Under the pieces are notes generated by a model. It saw only the letters and a program-made list of their open reading frames with translations. It was not told where the DNA came from and made no database searches. Made by a program: the position numbers and the translations under genes. Positions 44,861-56,085 of a stretch of DNA of 64,000 bases are shown piece by piece. Each line of letters starts with the position of its first letter. Within the stretch, counting starts at the first letter, position 1. Source of the DNA: Pseudomonas yangonensis (GTDB lineage: Bacteria; Pseudomonadota; Gammaproteobacteria; Pseudomonadales; Pseudomonadaceae); assembly GCF_009932725.1 (NCBI RefSeq), contig NZ_BLJU01000003.1, positions 186,001-250,000 of the forward strand, read 5' to 3'.

Positions 44861-45586
44861 ATGGCGATGAGAGCACTGCTGGTGGGTGCGCTGCTGCTCG
44901 GCGGCTGTATGCAGACGAGCGGCATCGACGAAAACGACTGGGTACGAATCGCCGCCGGCACCGCCCGGTACCAGGCCGTCGATGCCAGCGGTGCCGCCTT
45001 CGAACAGCACAGCGACGGCTTCGCCATCATGCGTCGCCAGGTCAGCCAGGCGGAGTACGCGGCATGCGTCGCGGCCAACGCCTGCCTGCCCCTGGATGGC
45101 GACTTGCGCGAGGCCGCCGCTGCCGATCTGGCCGTCGTGGGAGTCAGCTGGATGGACGCCAGCGCCTACGCCCAGTGGCTGACCCAGCGCACGGGCGTGG
45201 TTCATCGTCTGCCGACCTACGCAGAGTGGGTCCTGGCTGCTGGCGAGGCATTCCAGGACACTCCGGCACAGGTCTTCGACGACGCCCGCAACCCGGCGCA
45301 GCGCTGGCTGGCGGAGTACGAGCGCGAGTCCCGGCGCAAACCGCTGGACCCGAGGCCATTGGCCTTCGGCAGTCAGGGCAGCAACGCCAACGGGCTGCTG
45401 GACGTTGCCGGCAATATCTGGGAGTGGACCGACAGCTGCTTCGGCAAGGGCGATTTCTGCGGCATCCGCATCGCTGCGGGGCAACACCCCAGTGGGCTTT
45501 CCGACTTTGTCCGCGATCCGATCAGCGGCGCCTGCTCGGTGGGCGTGCCACCGAGCAACCTGGGGTTTCGATTGGTTCGGGAGTGA
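44861..45586 (+). CDS. nirV: NirV, formylglycine-generating-enzyme-like lipoprotein
   Basis: NirV is often encoded directly after nirK; its function is not established. The 241-residue protein has a short lipoprotein-type signal (lipobox LLGGC) and an FGE-sulfatase/EgtB/PvdO-like domain with VSQAEYAACV, VSWMDASAYAQWL, RLPTYAEWVLAAG, GNIWEWTDSC and NLGFRLVRE. It lacks the clear cysteine pair of active formylglycine-generating enzymes, so a catalytic role is uncertain. Two ATGs (44861 and 44867) are possible starts. Confidence 0.88.
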   Translation: MAMRALLVGALLLGGCMQTSGIDENDWVRIAAGTARYQAVDASGAAFEQHSDGFAIMRRQVSQAEYAACVAANACLPLDGDLREAAAADLAVVGVSWMDASAYAQWLTQRTGVVHRLPTYAEWVLAAGEAFQDTPAQVFDDARNPAQRWLAEYERESRRKPLDPRPLAFGSQGSNANGLLDVAGNIWEWTDSCFGKGDFCGIRIAAGQHPSGLSDFVRDPISGACSVGVPPSNLGFRLVRE

Positions 45587-45767
45587 CCAGCGGTCCCAGC
45601 CCTCTATTCGACAACAAGCCCGCTTCACAAAAAGCGGCGGCGCTTCGCCAACGGACTTGCCCATGCATGGAACGCCACGCACCAGCGACGCGTCGGGCCC
45701 GGCTCAGGCGAAGCGTGGACCAGGCCCGCGGATACAGCCAGAGCGTGCTGGCGATGAGGCAGTTGAA

Positions 45768-45794
45768 GGGCAGGCGATCATCGAACGCCTGCCC
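45768..45794. terminator. Terminator-like hairpin between converging nirV and cytochrome c551
   Basis: GGGCAGGCG/CGCCTGCCC form a perfect 9-bp stem with a 9-base loop. No good T-run follows on either strand, so termination would be weak or need a factor. The rest of the 243-bp gap (45587-45829) shows no gene. Confidence 0.5.
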
Positions 45795-45829
45795 TCCCAT
45801 TGGTTATCTGGCCGTCGCCGGCCAGGCTT

Positions 45830-46144
45830 TCACTTCAGCGTCAGCACCCACTCGGCCAGCGTCTTGGCTTCCTCCTCGGTGACCGGGTTTGGCGGCATCG
45901 GCATGGCGCCCCAGACGCCGGTGCTACCGTTCTTGATATGGCCGGCGAGCACGTCCGCCGCGCCGTCGACGCCTGCATTCTTCGCCGCCACATCCTTCAG
46001 GGACGGGCCGACCAGCTTGGCCTGCACGCTGTGGCAGGCACCGCAGGGCTTGCTCTTGAACAGCTCCTCGCCGGACGCAGCATGAGCATTGGGCAACACC
46101 GCCAGACTCAGCAGGGCCGCCAGCGGAATCAGCGCTTTCTTCAT
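45830..46144 (-). CDS. Cytochrome c551 (NirM-like) electron donor
   Basis: The 104-residue precursor has a signal peptide (about 1-22, PNAHA-AS) and one heme site CGACH ([11 protein letters not shown]). The Met ligand lies in the motif GAMPMPPNP. This is the class I c551 type that delivers electrons to nitrite reductase. Here the partner would be NirK. GAGGAAG precedes the ATG at 46144; the longer frame is coded by the norQ promoter region. An FNR/Dnr box and a TATGAT -10 element lie upstream. Confidence 0.92.
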   Translation of the reverse strand: MKKALIPLAALLSLAVLPNAHAASGEELFKSKPCGACHSVQAKLVGPSLKDVAAKNAGVDGAADVLAGHIKNGSTGVWGAMPMPPNPVTEEEAKTLAEWVLTLK

Positions 46145-46211
46145 GATCACTTCCTCATCGCATGTTTGGCCTGCCGGATGCAGCTGGCGGCGGGCACATT
46201 GTTCGGGAGGG

Positions 46212-46254
46212 ATCATAAACAGGGACATTTGCCGCGGTGCTTGACCGCAATCAA
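46212..46254 (-). promoter_or_regulatory. Dnr/FNR-type box between cytochrome c551 and norQ
   Basis: TTGAC-CGCA-ATCAA (46241-46254) differs from TTGAT-N4-ATCAA at one base. On the minus strand a TATGAT -10 element (46217-46212, 5 of 6) puts the box about 42 bp upstream of a start near 46205, ideal for activating cytochrome c551. For norQ on the plus strand the box is 80 bp before the ATG, and no clear -10 was found. Confidence 0.7.
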
Positions 46255-46334
46255 GTCTGCCGTGCGTGGTGCTTGAGAGCGCCCATCCGCCACCGCTAGC
46301 GTGCAGTCGAACCCGTAGCGAAACAGGAAAGGTC

Positions 46335-47114
46335 ATGCACGACACCCCCTTCTACCAGGTACAGGGCAACGAACAGCTGCTGTTCGAACAGGCCTGGCAG
46401 CAGTGCATGCCGGTACTGCTCAAGGGCCCGACCGGCTGTGGCAAGACGCGCTTCGTCCAGCACATGGCGCAGCGCCTGCAGCTGCCGCTGTACACCGTGG
46501 CCTGTCATGACGACCTGAGCGCCGCGGACCTGGTCGGCCGCCATCTGATCGGCAGCGAAGGCACCTGGTGGCAGGATGGCCCGCTGACCCGCGCGGTACG
46601 CGAGGGCGGCATCTGCTACCTGGACGAGGTGGTCGAGGCGCGCCAGGACACCGTGGTGGTCATCCACCCGCTGGCCGACGACCGCCGCGAACTGTACCTG
46701 GAGCGCACCGGCGAAATCCTCCGGGCGCCGCCCGGTTTCATGCTGGTGGTGTCCTACAACCCCGGCTACCAGAATCTGCTCAAGGGCATGAAGCCCAGCA
46801 CCCGGCAGCGCTTCGTGGCGCTGCGCTTCGATTACCCCGGCGTCGAGCAGGAGTGCCAGATCGTCGCCCGCGAGGCGCAGGTCAACGAGTCGCTGGCGCG
46901 CCGCCTGGTCGCTCTCGGCCAGGACATCCGCCGCCTCGAGCAGCACGACCTGGAGGAGGTCGCCTCGACCCGCCTGCTGATCTACGCCGCACGCCTGATC
47001 CACAACGGCATGGACGCCCGCACGGCGTGTCGCGCCTGTTTGGCCGAGCCGCTGTCGGATGACGCACAGACGGTCGCCGCTCTGATGGACCTGGTCGATG
47101 TCCATTTCGGCTGA
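46335..47114 (+). CDS. norQ: NorQ/NirQ, MoxR-type AAA+ chaperone
   Basis: NorQ works with NorD to activate nitric oxide reductase, probably by helping metal insertion into NorB. The 259 residues show Walker [10 protein letters not shown], Walker [10 protein letters not shown], sensor 1 VVSYNPGYQ and an Arg finger region (MKPSTRQRF). The length fits the NirQ/CbbQ family (about 260). The ATG at 46335 follows GGAAAGG; the longer frame to 46266 is not conserved. It overlaps norE by 17 bases. Confidence 0.93.
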   Translation: MHDTPFYQVQGNEQLLFEQAWQQCMPVLLKGPTGCGKTRFVQHMAQRLQLPLYTVACHDDLSAADLVGRHLIGSEGTWWQDGPLTRAVREGGICYLDEVVEARQDTVVVIHPLADDRRELYLERTGEILRAPPGFMLVVSYNPGYQNLLKGMKPSTRQRFVALRFDYPGVEQECQIVAREAQVNESLARRLVALGQDIRRLEQHDLEEVASTRLLIYAARLIHNGMDARTACRACLAEPLSDDAQTVAALMDLVDVHFG

Positions 47115-47679
47115 GCACCAGGTCGCCCGCCTGCCGGGCGACCTGGCGATGTGGCTGTTCATCCTCGCCGAGCTGACGGTGTTCGCCCTGCTGATCCTCA
47201 GCTTCGCCATCACCCAGGCGCTGTCCGGCGCGCAGTTCGCCGCCAGCCGGGCGCTGCTCGACGGCTCCATCGGCCTGGCGCTGACCCTCAGCCTGCTCAC
47301 GGCCGGTTTCTTCGCTGCGCTGGCGGTACAGCGGGTGCGCGCCGGGCACAGTCGACAGGCCAGCGCCTGGCTGCTCGCCGCGCTGGCCAGCGGCTGCGTC
47401 TACGGGGTGCTCAAGAGCCGCGAATTCGGCCATCTGATCGATGCCGGGCTGGGCATGGAGTACGACCGCTTCTTCACCCTGTACTGGATTCTCGGCGGCT
47501 TCCACTTCCTCCATGTGCTGCCCGGCCTGCTACTGTTCGCCTGGCTGGCCTGGCGCTGCCGGCGTGGCGTGTACGAACAGGCGGGCAAGCGCGGCGAGCT
47601 GGAGTCGTGCGTCCTGTACTGGCACATGATCGATCTGATCTGGGTGCTGCTGTTCCCCTTGCTCTATTTGCAGAGGTAA
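47098..47679 (+). CDS. norE: NorE, oxidase subunit III-like protein
   Basis: The 193-residue membrane protein has five helices and the subunit III family pattern (PGDLAMWLFILAELTVFALL; FHFLHVLPGLLLF; YWHMIDLIWVLLFPLLY). NorE proteins support nitric oxide reductase activity without being part of the purified enzyme. The start lies within the end of norQ, so translation is coupled. norF follows after 5 bases. Confidence 0.9.
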   Translation: MSISAEHQVARLPGDLAMWLFILAELTVFALLILSFAITQALSGAQFAASRALLDGSIGLALTLSLLTAGFFAALAVQRVRAGHSRQASAWLLAALASGCVYGVLKSREFGHLIDAGLGMEYDRFFTLYWILGGFHFLHVLPGLLLFAWLAWRCRRGVYEQAGKRGELESCVLYWHMIDLIWVLLFPLLYLQR

Positions 47680-47684
47680 GCCGG

Positions 47685-47921
47685 ATGAACGCCTTACTGT
47701 GCTGGCTGAGCCTGATACTGCTGTCGTTGCTGAGCCTGTGGCTGGTCACCGCGCCGATCGCTTCCTGGACTGCTCTGGCGCTGTCGGCGGCAGCGCTGGG
47801 CAAGGCCTGGCTGATCGTCGATGGCTTCATGGAGTTGCGCCACGGCCCGCGCCTTTGGCGCGCGTCGTTGCTGGCCTGGTCCCTGTGCATGGCGAGCGCG
47901 CTTTACTTCGCCAAGCCCTGA
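47685..47921 (+). CDS. norF: NorF, small membrane protein
   Basis: The 78-residue protein has two to three helices and the characteristic loop GKAWLIVDGFMELRHGPRLWR of the NorF/oxidase subunit IV-like family. It is needed for full nitric oxide reductase activity in some denitrifiers. It is translated just after norE, and the norCBD operon begins downstream behind its own Dnr box. Confidence 0.85.
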   Translation: MNALLCWLSLILLSLLSLWLVTAPIASWTALALSAAALGKAWLIVDGFMELRHGPRLWRASLLAWSLCMASALYFAKP

Positions 47922-47991
47922 GCGCTGCCACCAACGGGCAGGTTCTCATCACCGTCCTGAACAGCCCCAGTCCCCTCGCGATTCCGGCTTC

Positions 47992-48034
47992 TTGATCGCC
48001 ATCAAGCGGTTTTCCCGAGGCACCGTCCGAAAAT
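47992..48034 (+). promoter_or_regulatory. Perfect Dnr/FNR box and -10 element of norCBD
   Basis: TTGAT-CGCC-ATCAA (47992-48005) matches the consensus at all ten specified bases. A GAAAAT element (48029-48034) puts the box at about -42 from a start near 48041, leaving a leader of about 23 nt with AGGA before norC. Confidence 0.8.
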
Positions 48035-48063
48035 GGCCCCGCCAAGCCTTTGAGGACATGACC

Positions 48064-48504
48064 ATGTCGGAAACCTTCACCAAGGGAATGGCCAGAAATA
48101 TCTACTTCGGGGGAAGCCTGTTCTTCATCCTGATATTCCTGGCCTTGACCTTCCACAGCGAACAAACCTTCCCCGAACGCACCAACGAACACCTGATGAA
48201 CGAAGCGGTGGTGCGCGGCAAGCTGATCTGGGAGCAGAACAACTGCATCGGCTGCCACACCCTGCTGGGCGAGGGCGCCTACTTCGCACCGGAGCTGGGC
48301 AACGTGTTCGTCCGCCGCGGTGGCGAGCAACAGTTCAGCAGCTTCCTGCATGCATGGATGGCGGCCCAGCCGCTGGGCGTTCCCGGCCGCCGCGCCATGC
48401 CGCAATTCAACCTGAGCGACAAGGAAGTGGACGATCTTGCCGAGTTCCTCAAGTGGACCTCGAAGATCGATACCAACGACTGGCCGCCAAACAGGGAGGG
48501 CTGA
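48064..48504 (+). CDS. norC: NorC, cytochrome c subunit of nitric oxide reductase
   Basis: NorC passes electrons to NorB. The 146-residue protein has an uncleaved N-terminal membrane anchor (about 12-32) and a periplasmic heme c domain with C61-IG-C64-H65 (QNNCIGCHTLLGEGAYFAPELG) and Met ligand in RRAMPQFNL. The length equals P. aeruginosa NorC. Of two in-frame ATGs (48058, 48064) the second has correct spacing from AGGA. norB starts 3 bases after the stop. Confidence 0.95.
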   Translation: MSETFTKGMARNIYFGGSLFFILIFLALTFHSEQTFPERTNEHLMNEAVVRGKLIWEQNNCIGCHTLLGEGAYFAPELGNVFVRRGGEQQFSSFLHAWMAAQPLGVPGRRAMPQFNLSDKEVDDLAEFLKWTSKIDTNDWPPNREG

Positions 48505-49917
<1,413 letters not shown>

Positions 49918-49935
49918 TCGACGACAAGGGGTAAC

Positions 49936-49981
49936 GGTGGGAGGCGCTTCAGCGGCGACAGTCGCGGTTGAAGCCCCTCCC
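49936..49981. repeat. REP-type palindrome between norB and norD
   Basis: GTGGGAGGCGCTTCAGC...GGTTGAAGCCCCTCCC is an imperfect palindrome of the pseudomonad REP family, like those at 55992, 58419 and 58624. It lies in the norB-norD gap and could protect or partly stop the norCB message. Confidence 0.75.
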
Positions 49982-50006
49982 GCATCTCATTTTCAGGGAG
50001 TCGGCT

Positions 50007-51848
50007 ATGGCCTTCAGCATCGAAGTCGAGGAATGGGTCGGCAGCGTCTGGCACCGTTTCATCACCCGCCGCAGCGACCCGGACTTCGCCCACGCCCAGG
50101 TGCAGCTGAGCGACCAGCAACGCGCCCTGTCACTGCTGTTTCACGCCATTGGTGGCGCCAGCGGCGTGCAGATCCAGGCCGCACAGCCGCGCGAGCTGCT
50201 GCTGCGGCGCAGCCTGCTGCAACAGGTCGCCGGCACCTGCCGGCAGATGCCGGTGGCCTGGCGCGATGCGCAGAACATGCGCCTGCCGCCGAGCCTCGCC
50301 GTGTTCCCGCAGGCCGAGCTGAACCGCGAGCTGTACCGCTGGCTGGCGATGCTCGGTGCGGTCGCCGACGGCATGCGCCACTGGGGGCGCGACAACCAGC
50401 GCTGGGTGACCGAGCTGCTGCGCCGTTACCCGGCCATGCGCCCCCGCTACCAACGGCTGGTCGATGCGCACCTGCGTCTGCGGCCCGCCCCCGACAGCCT
50501 GCCGCCTGCCAGCGCGGCGCTGGAGCGCGACCTGCGCCAGGCGCTGCGCGAACCCGGCAGCGTCACCCATTTCGCCCACGACGAACGCGCCCCCTGGCCG
50601 TTACCGTTGTGGCTGTATCCGCCGCAGGGCCAGGGCCCCGGCGCCTCCAGCGAACTGCCCGAGGAAGGTCAAGGCAGCGCCCGCAACCCCAACCCGGCGC
50701 AACGCTCACTGCGCAAGCGCGCCTCGCGCATCGACGACACCAGCGGCAAGGGCGGTCTGCTGCTGTTCCGCCTGGAGAATTTGTTCAGCTGGTCCGAGCA
50801 CGTGCAGCTGGACCGCTGCAACGATGACAGCGAGGACCTCGATGCCGCCCGTGTGGCCGAGGACCTCGACGAGCTGACCCTGTCGCGCCAGCGCACGCGC
50901 AAGGGTGGCGGCCTGCATCTGGACCTCGACCTGCCGTCGCCGGAGCAGGACGACCTGCCGCTGGGCGAGGGCCTGCACCTGCCGGAGTGGGACTACCGCC
51001 GCTCGGTCCTGCTCGAACGCCACGTCAGCCTGCAGCTCTACCATCCGCGCGAGGCCGAGGCGCAGCCGTTGCCGATGCACCTGGCATTGCCGGCACGACG
51101 CCTGCGCCGTCAGTTCGAGGCGCTGCGCAACGACCGCCAATGGCTGCGCCAGCAGCCGCAGGGCAGCGAACTGGACCTCAGCGCCTGGCTCGACTTCCAG
51201 GTGCAGCGCCGACAGGGCGGGGCCTGCGACAAGGGCCTGTTTCTCGAACAGCGCAGCACTCGCCGCGAGCTGGCCTGCCTGCTGCTCGCCGACCTGTCGA
51301 TGTCCACCGAATCGCACCTCAACGACGAGCAACGGGTCATCGACGTCATCCAGGACAGCCTGCTGCTGTTCGCCGAGGCGCTGTCGGCGGCCGGTGACGA
51401 TTTCGCCCTGTATGGCTTCTCCTCGTTGCGCCGCCAGCAGGTGCGCATGCAGGAACTCAAGCCGTTCGGCCAGCGCTACGACGACCAGGCCCGCGGGCGG
51501 ATCCTCGCCGTGCGTCCCGGCTACTACACGCGCATGGGCGCGGCCATCCGCCAGGCCACCCGCCTGCTCGGCGAGCGCCAGCAGAGCCAGCGCCTGCTGT
51601 TGCTGGTCACCGATGGCAAGCCCAACGACCTCGACCTCTACGAAGGCCGCTACGGCGTGGAGGACACCCGCGAGGCCGTGCTCGAAGCCCGCCGCGCCGG
51701 CGTGCTGCCGTTCTGCATCACCATCGACCAGCAGGCCGGCGACTACCTGCCGTACATGTTCGGCGCCGGCGGCTACACGCTGATCGACAAACCGCAGCAT
51801 CTGCCGCTGTACCTACCGCAGCTGTATCGGCAACTGACCAGGCGCTGA
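50007..51848 (+). CDS. norD: NorD, von Willebrand A-domain activation protein
   Basis: NorD partners with NorQ in activating nitric oxide reductase. The 613-residue protein has a helical N-terminal half and a C-terminal VWA domain (about 420-612) with MIDAS motif D-L-S-M-S (LLLADLSMSTES), the later Thr in TRMGAAIR and DGKPND. The length equals P. aeruginosa NorD (612). AGGGAG precedes the ATG at 50007; the upstream extension from 49968 lies in the REP region. It ends the nor operon. Confidence 0.93.
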   Translation: MAFSIEVEEWVGSVWHRFITRRSDPDFAHAQVQLSDQQRALSLLFHAIGGASGVQIQAAQPRELLLRRSLLQQVAGTCRQMPVAWRDAQNMRLPPSLAVFPQAELNRELYRWLAMLGAVADGMRHWGRDNQRWVTELLRRYPAMRPRYQRLVDAHLRLRPAPDSLPPASAALERDLRQALREPGSVTHFAHDERAPWPLPLWLYPPQGQGPGASSELPEEGQGSARNPNPAQRSLRKRASRIDDTSGKGGLLLFRLENLFSWSEHVQLDRCNDDSEDLDAARVAEDLDELTLSRQRTRKGGGLHLDLDLPSPEQDDLPLGEGLHLPEWDYRRSVLLERHVSLQLYHPREAEAQPLPMHLALPARRLRRQFEALRNDRQWLRQQPQGSELDLSAWLDFQVQRRQGGACDKGLFLEQRSTRRELACLLLADLSMSTESHLNDEQRVIDVIQDSLLLFAEALSAAGDDFALYGFSSLRRQQVRMQELKPFGQRYDDQARGRILAVRPGYYTRMGAAIRQATRLLGERQQSQRLLLLVTDGKPNDLDLYEGRYGVEDTREAVLEARRAGVLPFCITIDQQAGDYLPYMFGAGGYTLIDKPQHLPLYLPQLYRQLTRR

Positions 51849-51868
51849 AAGGAAGGGTTCGGCGGGCG

Positions 51869-51896
51869 AAAAAAAAGGGATGGCCGAGGCCATCCC
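51869..51896 (-). terminator. Intrinsic terminator between norD and the DAACS symporter
   Basis: GGGATGGC-CGAG-GCCATCCC (51877-51896) is a perfect 8-bp stem. The A8 tract before it (51869-51876) gives eight T on the minus strand, so it ends the symporter message. Confidence 0.85.
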
Positions 51897-51939
51897 TGAA
51901 GGTTGAGGCTGGTGAAGGCCTCCTATGAAAGCGGTTTGC

Positions 51940-53193
51940 TCAGGCAGCGTTGTCGCTGTTGTAGATCTCGCGATCCAGCTCCTTCTCGCTGCTGCCCACC
52001 AGGGTGGTGGTCATCAGGTCACCGGCGACGTTCACCGTGGTGCGTGCCATGTCGAGGATGCGGTCGATACCGGCGATCAGCGCCACGCCTTCCAGCGGCA
52101 GGCCGACCGAAGTCAGCACCAGGCCGAGCATGATCAGGCCGGCGCCGGGTACACCGGCGGTGCCGACCGAGGCCAGGGTGGCGGTGAGGATGATCATCAG
52201 GTACTGGCCGGCATTCAGATCGATGCCGAAGGCCTGGGCGATGAACAGCGCCAACACGCCCTGATAGATCGCAGTGCCGTCCATGTTGATGGTGGCGCCC
52301 ACCGGCAGCACGAAGCCGGCCACGCCCTGCGACACGCCGAGGTTCTTGCGCGCGCACTCGATGGACACCGGCAAGGTGCCGGAGCTGCTCGAGGTACTGA
52401 ATGCCACCGCCAGCGCCGGAGCGATACCGCGGAAGAAACGCAGCGGGCTGAGGCGCGCCAGGCCGCCGATCAGGCCGCCGTAGATCAGCAGCATGTGGGC
52501 GATGCTGGCCAGGTAGATCACCCCGATCACACCGGCCAGCGGCAGCAGCACTTCGATGCCGTGGGAGGCGACCACACCGGCGATCAGCGCGAATACGCCG
52601 ATGGGGGCGAAACGCATCACCAGGTCGGTGAGCTTGTAGAACACCTCGGCCAGGCTGTCGAACAGCTTGACCACCGGCGCGGCCTTCTCGCCGATCAGGT
52701 TCATGCTCACGCCCAGGGCGATGGCGAAGACGATGATCTGCAGGATGTTGCCTTCGGCGAAGGCCATCACCGGGTTGGTCGGCACCAGGCCCACCAGGAT
52801 CTGTACCAGCGAGGGTGCCTGCTTGGCCTCCTCACTGCCGCTGGCGACCATGTTCATGCCCTCACCCGGGCTGAACAGGGTGCCGAAGGCCAGGCCGATG
52901 CTCACCGCGAAGGCGGTGGTGAGCAGGTAGATGGCGATGGTCTTGACGCTGATGCGGCCCAGCTTGGCGCTGTCGCTCATGGCGGTAATGCCCGCCACCA
53001 GGGAGACGAACACCAGCGGCACGATCAGCATCTTGATCGCATTGAGGAACAGCTCGCCGACCGGCGCCAGCGCCAGGGCAAGGCTCTTGAACAGCATGCC
53101 GACCACCACGCCGAGCGCCAGACCGACGAGGATCTGCTGCCACAGCGGCACGCGGGCCAGGAAAGAAGGGGAAGCGGTATTGCTCTGACTCAT
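51940..53193 (-). CDS. Dicarboxylate/amino acid:cation symporter (DAACS family)
   Basis: The 417-residue transporter is of the GltP/DctA type. It has eight helices plus two re-entrant loops, seen as STSSSSGTLPVSIECA and PVGATINMDGTAIYQ, with the substrate/sodium motif NMDGT and the ligand segment RILDMARTTVNVAGD. It would import glutamate, aspartate or C4-dicarboxylates. The ATG at 53193 is chosen; a GTG at 53205 would add four residues, and neither has a strong ribosome site. It lies downstream of aspA, fitting aspartate or fumarate use. Confidence 0.92.
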   Translation of the reverse strand: MSQSNTASPSFLARVPLWQQILVGLALGVVVGMLFKSLALALAPVGELFLNAIKMLIVPLVFVSLVAGITAMSDSAKLGRISVKTIAIYLLTTAFAVSIGLAFGTLFSPGEGMNMVASGSEEAKQAPSLVQILVGLVPTNPVMAFAEGNILQIIVFAIALGVSMNLIGEKAAPVVKLFDSLAEVFYKLTDLVMRFAPIGVFALIAGVVASHGIEVLLPLAGVIGVIYLASIAHMLLIYGGLIGGLARLSPLRFFRGIAPALAVAFSTSSSSGTLPVSIECARKNLGVSQGVAGFVLPVGATINMDGTAIYQGVLALFIAQAFGIDLNAGQYLMIILTATLASVGTAGVPGAGLIMLGLVLTSVGLPLEGVALIAGIDRILDMARTTVNVAGDLMTTTLVGSSEKELDREIYNSDNAA

Positions 53194-53277
53194 ATGGTTG
53201 TACACCCGGATTGTCGTTGTTGTGGGGCCGTCTGTGCGGCCTTGAGCGGTGCCGCCCCATGAACAGGCTCGAGGGCG

Positions 53278-53308
53278 GAAATGAACACGCCGCCCAAGGG
53301 GCGGCGTG
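53278..53308 (-). terminator. Intrinsic terminator of aspA
   Basis: CACGCCGCCC/GGGCGGCGTG (53286-53295 and 53299-53308) is a perfect 10-bp stem, followed on the minus strand by TTCATTT. It lies 14 bases past the aspA stop. Confidence 0.75.
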
Positions 53309-53322
53309 CGTCATTCGGTGAA

Positions 53323-54747
<1,425 letters not shown>

Positions 54748-54898
54748 GATAGAGATGACTCTTGGGAAATACGGCGAGTGCCGCGATGCCCATAGAATAT
54801 GGGCTCCGACCGTACCGCTACCAATGCCGTTGCTTGCTGCCCTATGCACAATCGGCATAATGTGGATGTGACGTCGATCGCTACGGCGGCGTACATGA

Positions 54899-54952
54899 CC
54901 TCCCTGGAGGGGCTTCAGCCGTGTCCGCTCGCCGCTGAAGCGCCGCCCACGA
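54899..54952. repeat. REP-like palindrome in the aspA/LysR gap
   Basis: CTGGAGGGGCTTCAGCC...CGCTGAAGCGCCGCCCA is an imperfect palindrome with the CTTCAGC/GCTGAAG arms of the REP family. It is diverged at its outer ends. Confidence 0.6.
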
Positions 54953-54972
54953 TTCGTACCCTGCCTATAGTG

Positions 54973-55034
54973 CGTAGCCCGGATGCAATCCGGGGCAACG
55001 TGACGGGCCAACCCCGGATTGCATCCGGGCTACG
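54973..55034. repeat. Perfect 23-bp inverted repeat immediately before the LysR gene
   Basis: The arms at 54973-54995 and 55012-55034 are perfect 23-bp inverted copies (GCCCGGATGCAATCCGG core) around a 16-base spacer. The right arm touches the GGAG ribosome site (55034-55037) of the LysR gene. A related copy lies at 58689-58740. Confidence 0.85.
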
Positions 55035-55042
55035 GAGACTCG

Positions 55043-55948
55043 ATGAACCTGGAAACCAAGTGGCTGGAAGACTTCGTCGCCCTGGCGGGCACGCGCAGCT
55101 TCTCCCAGGCCGCAGACAAGCGCTTCGTCACCCAGCCGGCGTTCAGTCGGCGCATTCGCAGCCTGGAGGCGATGCTCGGCCTGACCCTGGTCGACCGCTC
55201 CTGCACCCCTATCGAACTGACCGAAGCCGGCCGGCTGTTTCTGGTCACTGCACGCAGCCTTGTCGAGCAGCTCGGCGAGGTGGTGCGCCATCTGCACAAT
55301 CTTGAGGGTCAGCAGGGCGAAGTGCTGTCGATTGCCGCCGCGCACTCGCTGACCTTGGGCTTCTTCCCGGAATGGATCGCCCGTCTGCGCCGCGAAGGCC
55401 TGCCGCTGAGCACCCGCCTGGTGGCGACCAACGTCGGCGAGGCGGTGCATTCGCTGCGTGAGGGCGCCTGCGACCTGATCCTCGCGTACTATGACCCGGA
55501 CGCCGCGTTGCAGATGGACCCAGCGATCTTTCCGTCGCTGCACCTGGGCGCCACCTCCATGTTGCCGGTATGCGCGGTGAACGAGTCCGGCGCGCCGCTG
55601 TACGACCTCGACAATGGCCAGAGCGTACCGCTGCTGGCCTACAGCGCCGGTGCCTTTCTCGGTCGTTCGGTGAACCTGCTGCTGCGCCAGCGCGCCCTGC
55701 GCTCGACCACCGTGTACGAAACCGCCATGGCCGACAGCCTCAAGAGCATGGCACTGCAGGGCATGGGCGTAGCCTGGGTGCCACGCCTGTCGGTCACCGC
55801 CGAACTGGCCCGCGGCGAACTGGCCATCTGCGGCGCAGAGCACTGGCAGATCCCGCTGGAAATCCGCCTGTACCGCTGCGCCCTGGTGCGCAAGGCAGCG
55901 GTGCGTTTGCTCTGGCGCAAGCTGGAGACGGGGGAAGTGGGCGGTTGA
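55043..55948 (+). CDS. LysR-family transcriptional regulator
   Basis: The 301-residue protein has an N-terminal winged HTH (about 3-62, with FVALAGTRSFSQAADKRFVTQPAFSRRI in part) and a two-lobed ligand-binding domain (about 90-295). It is divergent from aspA, as in P. aeruginosa, so it probably controls aspartase in response to an aspartate-pathway metabolite. GGAG precedes the ATG at 55043; the longer frame from 55019 lies inside the inverted repeat. The leader can form a strong hairpin that would include the ribosome site edge. Confidence 0.9.
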   Translation: MNLETKWLEDFVALAGTRSFSQAADKRFVTQPAFSRRIRSLEAMLGLTLVDRSCTPIELTEAGRLFLVTARSLVEQLGEVVRHLHNLEGQQGEVLSIAAAHSLTLGFFPEWIARLRREGLPLSTRLVATNVGEAVHSLREGACDLILAYYDPDAALQMDPAIFPSLHLGATSMLPVCAVNESGAPLYDLDNGQSVPLLAYSAGAFLGRSVNLLLRQRALRSTTVYETAMADSLKSMALQGMGVAWVPRLSVTAELARGELAICGAEHWQIPLEIRLYRCALVRKAAVRLLWRKLETGEVGG

Positions 55949-55991
55949 GCGGGCAGGGTGCGCTGCCGCGCCGGCTTTAGCAGGACAAAGA

Positions 55992-56070
55992 CATTCGCGG
56001 CTGAAGCCGCTCCTAAGGAAAACTGCGAAACCTGTAGGAGCGGCTGGGCGGCATTACGCTTCAGCCGCGG
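55992..56070. repeat. Pair of inverted REP elements
   Basis: CGCGGCTGAAGCCGCTCCTA (from 55996) and TAGGAGCGGCTGGGCGGCATTACGCTTCAGCCGCGG (to 56070) are two REP palindromes in opposite orientation, the usual paired arrangement. They lie in the gap where the LysR and polyamine-binding genes converge. Confidence 0.75.
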
Positions 56071-56085
56071 GCTGCTAGTGACGAA

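Noticed and set aside
45587..45829. Possible gene remnant between nirV and cytochrome c551
   Set aside because: Short frames exist, but none has a ribosome site or recognisable segment. Only a hairpin could be supported.
51925..53262. 445-aa plus-strand open frame
   Set aside because: It is antisense to the DAACS symporter, whose substrate motifs are intact.
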